This document shows positions 7,747 through 15,784 of a DNA stretch of 64,000 nt, one piece after another (the stretch's first letter is position 1; every line of letters starts with the position of its first letter). Made by a program: the position numbers and the translations under genes. A model generated the notes under the pieces. That model was not told the DNA's origin. It saw only the letters and a program-made list of their open reading frames with translations, and did no database searches. Location: the NCBI GenBank assembly GCA_018000995.1, contig JAGNIU010000006.1, positions 1 through 64,000 on the forward strand. Direction: 5' to 3'. The stretch is from Bacteroidia bacterium. Lineage in GTDB: Bacteria; Bacteroidota; Bacteroidia; B-17B0; Aurantibacillaceae.

Positions 7747-9990
7747 ATGAGCGAAGCTAAATTGTATTTCAAAATTGCCGACGAATTAAAAATTGATTCG
7801 AAGCAGGTAAAAGCAACTGTAGATTTATTAGACGAAGGAGGAACAGTTCCCTTCATTTCCCGTTATCGTAAAGAGATGACAGGAAGTTTGGATGAAGTTC
7901 AGATTCTCGCTATCAAAACTGAAATAGAGCGTTTGCGACAATTAGAGCAGCGTCGCGAAAGCATCTTAAAAGTAATAGAAGGTCAAGGTAAATTAACTCC
8001 TGAATTAAAAGAGCAAATTTTAGCAGCAGAAACTTTATCCCGTTTAGAAGATTTATATCTTCCTTACAAACCAAAACGTCGCACCAAAGCTACCATTGCG
8101 AAAGAAAAAGGTTTAGAGCCTTTAGCAATGTTAATTTTAGAACAAAAAGAAACAGATGTTTTTTCTCACGCTTTACAATTCGTGAATAAAGAAAAAGAAG
8201 TGGAAAGTCCTGAAGACGCTTTGCATGGAGCGCGCGATATTATTGCTGAGATCATAAGTGAAGAAGCAAATGTGCGTGAAAGCTTACGTCAGCTTTTTAA
8301 AACAAGCGCTATCATAAAAAGTCGCGTTATAAAAGGAAAAGAAGAAGCAGGAGAAAAATTTGAAGATTACTTTGAGTGGGAAGAAAAATTATCAAGCTGT
8401 CCTTCTCACCGTATGCTAGCCATGCGCAGAGGAGAAAAAGAAGATTTTTTAATTATTGATATTAGTGTTGATGAGGATAGCGCTCACAGCATTTTAATAA
8501 AACATTTTATAAAAAGCAGAGGCGAATGTGCCGAACAAATTAAATTAGCGATTGAAGAAGGCTACAAACGTTTATTACAACCAAGCATTGAAGCGGAGAT
8601 TCGATTATTCACAAAAGGCTTAGCTGATACAAAAGCTATTCAGGTTTTCGCTGATAATTTACGCGAGCTGTTGTTAGCTCCGCCAATGGGACAAAAAAAT
8701 ATTTTAGGTCTTGACCCGGGATTTAAATCCGGCTGTAAATTAGTTGCACTTAATGCTCAGGGGAAATTATTAGAAGAAACTGTAATCTATCCTCACGAAC
8801 CTCAGCGCAGAGTAACAGAAGCTGAAAATATTGTTTTAGCGTATTGTGCGAAACACAATATTGAAGCAATTGCTATCGGCAACGGAACTGCATCAAGAGA
8901 AACAGAACAATTCATTCGTAACATTGATGTATTACCAAAAAGTATTCCGGTTATAGTTGTGAGCGAAGCAGGCGCTTCTGTTTATTCAGCAAGCGACGTG
9001 GCCCGTGAAGAATTCCCTGATTATGATCTTACAGTTCGTGGTGCAGTTTCTATTGGCAGGCGTTTAGCGGATCCTCTTGCTGAATTAGTAAAAGTTGATG
9101 CAAAATCTATTGGTGTTGGTCAGTACCAACATGATGTTGATCAAAACGCATTAAAAAATAAATTGGATGATGTGGTAATGAGTTGTGTAAACAGTGTTGG
9201 TGTAGAATTAAACACGGCATCAAAACAATTACTTGCCTACGTTTCAGGAATTGGCGATACCCTTGCTAAAAATATTGTTGATTACAGAAATGATAACGGT
9301 GCTTTCAAATCCCGTAAAGAACTTTTAAAAGTTCCCCGCATGGGCGATAAAGTATTTGAACAGTGTTCAGGGTTTTTACGTATACGCGATGGAGTTCATC
9401 CGTTAGATAAAAGCGCAGTGCATCCGGAGAGTTATCACATCGTAGAAAAAATGGCGAAAGATTTGAATTGCGGGATTGATGATTTAATTAATGATAAAGA
9501 GCTCCGTAAAAAAATAAAACTAACCGATTACGTTACTGAAACAATTGGTCTACCAACATTAAAAGATATTATTACTGAATTAGAAAAACCAGGCCGCGAC
9601 CCGCGTAAATCATTTGAAGCATTTAGTTTTGACGAAACTGTTCATGAAATAAAAGATTTACACGAAGGCATGCGCTTACCTGGTATTGTGACTAACGTAA
9701 CTAATTTCGGAGCGTTTGTTGATATAGGCGTTCATCAAGATGGTTTAGTTCATATTTCTCAATTAAGCGATACGTTTGTTGATGACCCCAATACCATTGT
9801 AAAAGTTGGTCAGCAAGTTTGGGTAAATGTTACTGAAGTAGATGTGAAACGTAAACGTATTGCTTTATCGATGAAAGGCGAAGGATTAGTCTCCACTAAA
9901 AAAGCTGCTCCGAAAAAAGAAGAAGTAACTTACGATCCAAATGATATGAATTCGGCATTGAATGCTTTGAAGAGTAAGTTTAAGAAGTAA
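7747..9990 (+). CDS. tex: Tex-family RNA-binding transcription accessory protein
   Basis: A 747-residue cytoplasmic protein of the usual Tex length. Domains in order: Tex N-terminal helical region (1-190, with ISRYRKEMTGSLDE and LYLPYKPKRRTKATIA), YqgF/RNase H-like domain (about 320-450, ILGLDPGFKSGCKL), two helix-hairpin-helix segments (about 490-560, VSGIGDTLAKNIV), and a C-terminal S1 RNA-binding domain (about 640-710, GIVTNVTNFGAFVDIGVHQD). Tex binds RNA and affects transcription and stress tolerance in several bacteria. It has its own -7 promoter element and ends 3 bases from a convergent gene. Identification is firm. Confidence 0.95.
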   Translation: MSEAKLYFKIADELKIDSKQVKATVDLLDEGGTVPFISRYRKEMTGSLDEVQILAIKTEIERLRQLEQRRESILKVIEGQGKLTPELKEQILAAETLSRLEDLYLPYKPKRRTKATIAKEKGLEPLAMLILEQKETDVFSHALQFVNKEKEVESPEDALHGARDIIAEIISEEANVRESLRQLFKTSAIIKSRVIKGKEEAGEKFEDYFEWEEKLSSCPSHRMLAMRRGEKEDFLIIDISVDEDSAHSILIKHFIKSRGECAEQIKLAIEEGYKRLLQPSIEAEIRLFTKGLADTKAIQVFADNLRELLLAPPMGQKNILGLDPGFKSGCKLVALNAQGKLLEETVIYPHEPQRRVTEAENIVLAYCAKHNIEAIAIGNGTASRETEQFIRNIDVLPKSIPVIVVSEAGASVYSASDVAREEFPDYDLTVRGAVSIGRRLADPLAELVKVDAKSIGVGQYQHDVDQNALKNKLDDVVMSCVNSVGVELNTASKQLLAYVSGIGDTLAKNIVDYRNDNGAFKSRKELLKVPRMGDKVFEQCSGFLRIRDGVHPLDKSAVHPESYHIVEKMAKDLNCGIDDLINDKELRKKIKLTDYVTETIGLPTLKDIITELEKPGRDPRKSFEAFSFDETVHEIKDLHEGMRLPGIVTNVTNFGAFVDIGVHQDGLVHISQLSDTFVDDPNTIVKVGQQVWVNVTEVDVKRKRIALSMKGEGLVSTKKAAPKKEEVTYDPNDMNSALNALKSKFKK

Positions 9991-9993
9991 GTA

Positions 9994-10839
9994 TTAGTTT
10001 ATACTTTTGAAAACAATCTCATTGTATTTCTCCTGTAAAGGGTCACCGGGATTATAGTTTACTATTAACTTAATAGCTATTAAGTCTTTTAGAAACGTAT
10101 AGTTTTCGCTCATGCGTATAACATTATCAATTTGATATGATTCTTTGGCAATGGTCATTTTATATCCTTTATAAGATCCATTAATTTCTTCACCAATATT
10201 TGATTTCATACGCAAGTGCGGATTTTGAGATTCCATACTGGTAATATATTTCAAATCCTTTAGTGACACTTTAAATCCTTCATTCATATGAATGATAGCT
10301 ATTGTTACGCAAAAACCATTTGATAACTCTGACTTATATGAAAACGATTTATTAATGTAATTGGCAAGATAAGGCGGAAGTATGTTTACAAGCGTGTCTG
10401 TTTTTGCGGGGAGCAGTATTGCAACTTCATTATTTATGTAATGAGTGCGCCAGTTAGGTTTTTCAGGTAAATTATTTGAAGATACTTGCCCTAACAAAAA
10501 ATAAACCACAATAATTACCAGAGTAGCGCCCAATCCAATATATTTCCATTTGGCAGAAGATCTTATTTGTTGCTCTTCCTCCATTTTAATTTTCGCCTCG
10601 TATAATTTATGAACCCTGTCACGTTCCAATAATTCTTCATGTTCCTTTCTCGTTTCAGGATTCAATAATTCAGTATAGGCATTCCACATCTCTGGCTGAC
10701 GAAGTTTTAATTCTGATTCGTTTAACTGAATACCGGGACTGAATTTCAATAATTCGTTTTTAAAATTATTGAATGCCAATTCGATTTCTTCATGAGTTAT
10801 GGCCTCAGGAAGTTTTAAAAATTCGTAATAGTTTACCAT
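9994..10839 (-). CDS. Membrane protein with a degenerate J-like N-terminal domain
   Basis: A 281-residue protein. Residues 1-75 look like a DnaJ J domain in pattern (YYEFLKLPEAITHEEIELAF, then AYTELLNPETRKEHEELL) but the HPD tripeptide needed to stimulate DnaK ATPase is absent: the corresponding loop reads KFSPG (residues 32-36). A single membrane helix follows (about 100-117, IGLGATLVIIVVYFLLG), then about 160 residues probably on the outer face with no motif I recognise. It is therefore unlikely to be an active co-chaperone. Convergent with tex, ends 3 bases apart. The J assignment is by pattern and moderate. Confidence 0.7.
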   Translation of the reverse strand: MVNYYEFLKLPEAITHEEIELAFNNFKNELLKFSPGIQLNESELKLRQPEMWNAYTELLNPETRKEHEELLERDRVHKLYEAKIKMEEEQQIRSSAKWKYIGLGATLVIIVVYFLLGQVSSNNLPEKPNWRTHYINNEVAILLPAKTDTLVNILPPYLANYINKSFSYKSELSNGFCVTIAIIHMNEGFKVSLKDLKYITSMESQNPHLRMKSNIGEEINGSYKGYKMTIAKESYQIDNVIRMSENYTFLKDLIAIKLIVNYNPGDPLQEKYNEIVFKSIN

Positions 10840-10951
10840 ACCGTCACTAAGGTAAGTGTGTTTACAATATAAAAATCAGAAAAAAGAATGAAAATTTTGT
10901 GAAATCAAATGAACTTTGGAAAGGGTGAGGTGTAATCCAAAATATTTTTTT

Positions 10952-11083
10952 AACCCCGGAGGGGTTATATGTTTGTAAAAAAAACTATGCGCCCCCTTTT
11001 CTATCGCCGCAGCTGTACTACAGCTGCGGTGGAAAAATGATGTCTTGTCTGTTTGTCTACAAACATATTGTCCCTCTGGGACA
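10952..11083. repeat. 132-bp nested palindromic element
   Basis: The element is symmetric. A hairpin (AACCCC/GGGGTT, 10952-10966) is followed by an 11-base arm ATATGTTTGTA (10967-10977). A central hairpin with perfect 10-bp arms CCGCAGCTGT/ACAGCTGCGG lies at 11007-11029. The complementary arm TACAAACATAT is at 11058-11068, and a last hairpin TGTCCC/GGGACA at 11069-11083. It lies between two minus-strand genes, downstream of purD. It resembles REP- or MITE-like non-coding elements. No reading frame is supported. Confidence 0.75.
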
Positions 11084-11096
11084 AAAAGACAAACCT

Positions 11097-12383
11097 CTAC
11101 TTACCCCAATTCATCAAATCTTTGCCAATATCTTTGCGGTAATACTTTTTATCGAAAGTTATTTTCTCGGCATTCTTAAAACTTTTATTCACTGCATCCT
11201 GAATAGAATTTCCGAACGAAGTAACAGCAAATACTCTTCCTCCTGCCGTAAGAACTTTATCACCATCTTGCTTTGTGCCTGAATGAAATACATGTGAGCC
11301 TTCGTTTGAATCAATTCCGGTAACGACTTTGTTTTTTTCGTAGTCTTCAGGGTATCCTCCTGAAACAATTACTACCGTTGTTGCGGTTTCATTTACAGTT
11401 TCAAAACTTTTCTTGTCGAGAGTTTGAGTGGCCACACCTTCTAACAGATCTAAAAAATCACTTTTAATTCTTGGAATAACAACTTCCGTTTCCGGATCTC
11501 CCATTCGGCAATTGTATTCTATTACTGATGGTTCTCCATTATTATTCATCAAGCCAATAAAAATAAAACCTCTGTAATCTATATTTTCTTTTAGTAATCC
11601 GTTTATAGTTGGAATGACCACTTTCTCTTCCACTTTCCTAATGAACGCTTCATCTGCAAAAGGCACTGGACTAACAGCCCCCATTCCACCGGTATTTAAT
11701 CCTGTATCGCCCTCGCCTATTCTTTTATAATCTTTTGCGGCCGGTAATATTTTGTAAGACTTTCCATCCGTTAAAACAAAAACAGAAAGTTCGATGCCGT
11801 GTAAAAATTCTTCGATGACAACTGTTTCTGATGCTTCACCAAATTTTGCATCGAGCAACATGTTCTCTAATTCTTTTTTAGCTTCGTTTAAATCATTAAT
11901 AATTAAAACACCTTTTCCTGCTGCTAATCCACTTGCTTTTAAAACAAAAGGCGGTTTTAATGTTTCTAAAAATTTCTTGCCTTCTTCTACATTCACCTTA
12001 GTAAAACTTTGATAAGCTGCGGTGGGAACTCCATGCTTAATCATAAACTGTTTACTGAAATCTTTACTGCCTTCTAATTGAGCCCCATCTTTTTTAGGGC
12101 CAATTACCGGAATATCTTTCAATACTTCGTCTTGTAAAAAATAATCGTGTATGCCTTTTACTAATGGGTCTTCGGGACCAACCAACACCATATCAATTCC
12201 TTTTTCCCACACTAAAGCTTTTACCGCTTCAAAATCGGTTGCGCTAATATTTACATTAGTGCCACAATGAGCAGTGCCCGCATTACCCGGTGCGATATAT
12301 AAATTCTCTAATTTTTTGCTTTGTGCTATCTTCCATGCAAACGCATGTTCTCGTCCGCCGGAGCCTAATATTAAAACGTTCAT
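11097..12383 (-). CDS. purD: Phosphoribosylamine-glycine ligase
   Basis: GAR synthetase, second step of de novo purine synthesis, joining glycine to phosphoribosylamine with ATP; cytoplasmic. The 428 residues match the family length. N-terminal motif MNVLILGSGGREHAFAWKI, ATP-grasp motifs KASGLAAGKGVLI, EEFLHGIELSVF and NTGGMGAVSPVPF, and the metal-binding EYNCRMGDPETEVV are all present. It stands alone rather than in a pur operon. ATG start. Identification firm. Confidence 0.97.
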   Translation of the reverse strand: MNVLILGSGGREHAFAWKIAQSKKLENLYIAPGNAGTAHCGTNVNISATDFEAVKALVWEKGIDMVLVGPEDPLVKGIHDYFLQDEVLKDIPVIGPKKDGAQLEGSKDFSKQFMIKHGVPTAAYQSFTKVNVEEGKKFLETLKPPFVLKASGLAAGKGVLIINDLNEAKKELENMLLDAKFGEASETVVIEEFLHGIELSVFVLTDGKSYKILPAAKDYKRIGEGDTGLNTGGMGAVSPVPFADEAFIRKVEEKVVIPTINGLLKENIDYRGFIFIGLMNNNGEPSVIEYNCRMGDPETEVVIPRIKSDFLDLLEGVATQTLDKKSFETVNETATTVVIVSGGYPEDYEKNKVVTGIDSNEGSHVFHSGTKQDGDKVLTAGGRVFAVTSFGNSIQDAVNKSFKNAEKITFDKKYYRKDIGKDLMNWGK

Positions 12384-12459
12384 AAAGTTATTTTGTGTTT
12401 ATGCCGTGCTAAATCTACAAAATATAACATAAATGATTTTGCAACGGTATAAAAATAAA

Positions 12460-12488
12460 AAATCCCACGCTTATAAAGGGTGGGATTT
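12460..12488 (-). terminator. Terminator hairpin of the basic secreted protein gene
   Basis: Perfect 9-bp arms AAATCCCAC (12460-12468) and GTGGGATTT (12480-12488). On the minus strand the stem is followed by T-rich sequence. It lies 8 bases after the stop of the 12497-12871 gene and before purD. Confidence 0.75.
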
Positions 12489-12496
12489 GAGAAGTA

Positions 12497-12871
12497 TTAA
12501 TATTTTCTTCTATGGAAAGTGGCGTTGCCTCGGTTTCTCTTTCTCGCTCTCTCACGATTTAAGCGAGCCTGAATTCCATCTTTATATTTTTTGTTTTTAG
12601 TACGGTAACGTGTAAATAAATGATGTTGCTCGCGGTTTTGCTTTTTACCCGGACGAGTTGGCTTATAAACCCAACCTCCTGCTATTCTTTTTTTACCAGA
12701 AAATAATCCTGAAAAAATACCGCTTTTTTTACCTGAAAACGAATGACCTTTACGTTTACCACCACCACTACGACGTTGGTTTTTATGCTCACGTTTACGA
12801 CCTTGCGCTACGGCATCCGTAAAAGTGCCAACGGCAAATAACAGGGTGATTATTAAAATGAGTCTTTTCAA
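12497..12871 (-). CDS. Small, very basic secreted protein of unknown function
   Basis: A 124-residue protein with a signal peptide (KRLILIITLLFAVGTFTDAVAQ) and a mature part extremely rich in Lys, Arg, Gly and His (for example KREHKNQRRSGGGKRKGHSF and RERARKRNRGNATFHRRKY). No domain is recognised. The positive charge suggests binding to a polyanion such as LPS, polysaccharide or DNA at the cell surface, which is inference. No ATG is available: the frame opens with TTG at 12871, three codons inside the only open stretch. It is followed by a good terminator, so it is likely a single-gene transcript. Confidence 0.7.
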   Translation of the reverse strand: MKRLILIITLLFAVGTFTDAVAQGRKREHKNQRRSGGGKRKGHSFSGKKSGIFSGLFSGKKRIAGGWVYKPTRPGKKQNREQHHLFTRYRTKNKKYKDGIQARLNRERARKRNRGNATFHRRKY

Positions 12872-13023
12872 AAAGTAGTAATTACAATATTATTGAAATT
12901 ATGGTACAATTTCCAGTATTTTTAGACGAAAACCAAGCTTTAGGGGTTAAAATTTAAACATATAATTCTTAATAAACCCTCTATTTTGCTACGTTTTAGC
13001 TATACTTACTGAGTGAAATACTA

Positions 13024-14064
13024 ATGAAAACTGAGGCAATACCCGTTGATAACTTTCTTTTACAAAGCCCTAAAAAGCTGATCATTGACGTGCGCTCGCC
13101 AATAGAATTCAAAAAAGGACACATGCCGGGTGCTGTTAATATCCCTCTTTTTGATGATTTGGAGAGGGCCGAAATTGGCACTTTATACAAAGCTAAGGGC
13201 AAGGAAGATGCTGTAATGCGGGGACTCGAGATTGTATCGCCAAAACTCACCAACTTTATAAATGAAGCTAAAAAAAACACCCTAAATAAAGGAGTTTTAG
13301 TCTATTGTTTTAGAGGAGGAATGCGCAGTAATTCGTTTGGCTGGCTATTAAACACCGCTGGTTTAGAAACGCAAATTTTAGAGGGTGGTTATAAGGCCTA
13401 TCGCAATCATGTTTTAAAACAATTTGAAAAAAATTACAAAATTCTCCTCTTAGGAGGGCCTACCGGCTCAGGGAAAACAGAGATTTTAAAGTGTCTAAAA
13501 CAAGACGTTCCTGTTTTAGATTTAGAAGGCCTAGCGCATCATAAAGGTTCTGCCTTTGGCGGAATTGGTCAGCCCGCACAATTACCTCAACAATTATTTG
13601 AGAATAAATTTTATAATGATCTAAAAGAAGTAGATGCCTCAAAATATGTTTTAATTGAAGATGAATCGATGTCGATTGGTTATAATAAAATCCCTTATAC
13701 GTTTTGGTTACAAATGAAACAAGCTCCTATTATAAAAATAATGGTGCCTTTTGATTTAAGAGTGAATCGCTTGGTAAATGAGTACGGAAAAGAAGACGTT
13801 GAGAAATTAAAACAAAGTGTAAGAAATATCTCTCAACAACTTGGACCCAATAATGCAAAAGATTGTCTGCAATGGTTAGATGAAGGAAAATTAGCGGATG
13901 TGGCGGCCATGACTTTAAAGTATTACGACAAAGCTTACGAATACAATCACACGCAAAAAAATAAAAAAACTATTTTACCGGTTGAAACAGATACTGATGA
14001 CCCCATAGTGAATGCTGAAAAAGTAAAACGTATTTTTGCAGACTACGCTGTGCCGCACGGGTAA
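13024..14064 (+). CDS. selU: tRNA 2-selenouridine synthase
   Basis: SelU (MnmH) replaces sulfur by selenium in 2-thiouridine at the wobble position of tRNA-Lys, -Glu and -Gln, through a geranylated intermediate, using selenophosphate. The 346 residues have an N-terminal rhodanese domain (1-125) with the active Cys95 in VYCFRGGMRSNSFGW and a C-terminal P-loop domain with Walker A GGPTGSGKT at 144-152. Both signatures match the family closely. The selenophosphate synthetase selD follows 71 bases downstream on the same strand, so donor and user of selenium are paired. ATG start. Confidence 0.95.
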   Translation: MKTEAIPVDNFLLQSPKKLIIDVRSPIEFKKGHMPGAVNIPLFDDLERAEIGTLYKAKGKEDAVMRGLEIVSPKLTNFINEAKKNTLNKGVLVYCFRGGMRSNSFGWLLNTAGLETQILEGGYKAYRNHVLKQFEKNYKILLLGGPTGSGKTEILKCLKQDVPVLDLEGLAHHKGSAFGGIGQPAQLPQQLFENKFYNDLKEVDASKYVLIEDESMSIGYNKIPYTFWLQMKQAPIIKIMVPFDLRVNRLVNEYGKEDVEKLKQSVRNISQQLGPNNAKDCLQWLDEGKLADVAAMTLKYYDKAYEYNHTQKNKKTILPVETDTDDPIVNAEKVKRIFADYAVPHG

Positions 14065-14135
14065 ACAAATACCCATTATAAAAACAACATGAAACTAAAG
14101 TATGAAAATATTAATCATTAAAAGACCGATGCGGT

Positions 14136-15188
14136 ATGGAAACCGTTAGATTAACACAATTAAGTAAAGCTTCAGGTTGCGGTTGTAAAATTGCTCCTGC
14201 TGTATTACAAGAAATTTTAAAAAGTGATTTCGATTTTGTTTGTAAAGAATTATTGGTTGGAAATAAAACCAATGATGATGCCGCCGTATATGATTTAGGA
14301 AACAATCAATGTTTAATAAGCACAACCGATTTTTTTATGCCTGTTGTAGATTCCGCTTTTGATTTTGGAAAAGTAGCTGCAACAAATGCGATAAGTGACG
14401 TTTACGCTATGGGCGGAAAACCTATTATGGCGATTGCTATTTTAGGATGGCCTACCGAAAAATTAGGAACTGCCGGAGCGAAAAAAGTTTTAGAAGGAGC
14501 GCGTGAAATTTGTGCAAAAGCGGGGATTCCATTGGCGGGCGGACATAGCATTGAAAGCACAGAACCTATTTTTGGATTATCAGTAAACGGACTTGTAGAA
14601 CGGAAAAATTTAAAACAAAATAATTCCCTAAACGAAGGCGATAGTATTTATCTCACTAAATCATTAGGAACAGGAATTTATAGTACAGCTTTAAAACGTG
14701 GCGCTTTAAAAGAAGAAGATTATTCTGTATTGTTAAACTCAATGACAGAATTAAATAGTTTAGGTTTTGAATTAGGTCAATTACCTTATGTAAGTGCCAT
14801 GACGGATGTAACCGGTTTTGGGTTTTTAGGACATTTATTAGAAATGATTGGCGATAAAAATGTTACGGCTACCATTGAGAAAAGCAAAATAAAAACTTTT
14901 TCTAATCTAAATTCTTATACCGCACAATTTATTTTTCCTGATAATACCACACGTAATTTTAATGCTTACGAAAAAGAAAGTAGTGGCATGAAAGATTTAG
15001 AATTTATGACGTATTGCGATCCACAAACTTCGGGCGGACTATTGTTTACTGTGAATTCCTCCAATGAAAATGAATTTGAAAAATGGTTGAAGGAAACCTG
15101 CCCGTCAGGCACGCTGGAAAATTATTCAGCCATTAAAGTTGGAAGTGTTTCGAAAAGAAAAGAAAAGAAAGTGGAGTTTGTTGATTAA
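14136..15188 (+). CDS. selD: Selenide, water dikinase (selenophosphate synthetase)
   Basis: Makes selenophosphate from selenide and ATP in the cytoplasm. The 350-residue protein starts with the glycine-rich active loop SGCGCKIAP, where Cys15 and Lys18 correspond to the catalytic pair of E. coli SelD (Cys17, Lys20); it is the Cys form, not a selenoprotein. The AIRS/PurM-like motifs NDDAAVYDLG, STTDFFMPVVD, ISDVYAMGGKP and TDVTGFGFLGH are present. It lies next to selU and no selA, selB or selC is seen in the window, so tRNA selenation is the visible use. The 3' end overlaps the convergent gene by 4 bases. Confidence 0.96.
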   Translation: METVRLTQLSKASGCGCKIAPAVLQEILKSDFDFVCKELLVGNKTNDDAAVYDLGNNQCLISTTDFFMPVVDSAFDFGKVAATNAISDVYAMGGKPIMAIAILGWPTEKLGTAGAKKVLEGAREICAKAGIPLAGGHSIESTEPIFGLSVNGLVERKNLKQNNSLNEGDSIYLTKSLGTGIYSTALKRGALKEEDYSVLLNSMTELNSLGFELGQLPYVSAMTDVTGFGFLGHLLEMIGDKNVTATIEKSKIKTFSNLNSYTAQFIFPDNTTRNFNAYEKESSGMKDLEFMTYCDPQTSGGLLFTVNSSNENEFEKWLKETCPSGTLENYSAIKVGSVSKRKEKKVEFVD

Positions 15189-15628
15189 TCATTTGCTCTT
15201 TCAACCACCAAACTCTTACACACATAATGATTAACCGCATCTCTGAATGCTTTTTTGTGTGAAGGACGAATGCCGAATGTTGAAATTATTTCTTCATCAC
15301 CATCGTTATATATAATTTTAAATCCTTTCGGACTTACTTCTTCCACTGTTTTAATATCAATAAAATACCACTGTTTATTACTGAACATGGTTTTCTTAAA
15401 CTCAAATTTATACTCGTAAATAATAGCAAACGGATTTAACATGATCCATAAAGTTTGAAAAAACAATATCACGGTTGGAACTCCACAAATAAACATTAAA
15501 GGATTAAAATCCAGCCAAAGCGAATATGTTAAAAGAGCAAAAAGCGCTGTAATTATCACAAAAAACAGGGTAAACAATAAATTTCTCTCGAAATATTGCA
15601 ATGGAATATCTTCTTTTGGCTTCTTCAC
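15185..15628 (-). CDS. Small membrane protein of unknown function
   Basis: A 147-residue protein with two membrane helices (about residues 14-34 and 40-66) followed by a soluble cytoplasmic-looking domain of about 80 residues with strands such as FKIIYNDGDEEIISTFGI. The two-helix plus beta-rich layout resembles bacterial PH-like membrane proteins, but I cannot assign a family. Start is GTG at 15628; there is no closer ATG that keeps the polar N-terminus. It is convergent with and overlaps selD by 4 bases. Confidence 0.7.
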   Translation of the reverse strand: MKKPKEDIPLQYFERNLLFTLFFVIITALFALLTYSLWLDFNPLMFICGVPTVILFFQTLWIMLNPFAIIYEYKFEFKKTMFSNKQWYFIDIKTVEEVSPKGFKIIYNDGDEEIISTFGIRPSHKKAFRDAVNHYVCKSLVVERAND

Positions 15629-15784
15629 AGTGCTAAGTTAAAAATTATAATTCTTTAACGAGGCTTTATGGCTTTCTTTTTTTATCATTGCTTGTTGTAT
15701 TTATGCTCTTTTTTTGATATTTATGTAACTTGTTAGCACTTTAAGCGTAATAATTAAATAGAAAAGCCCCAGAACCCTGAATTG

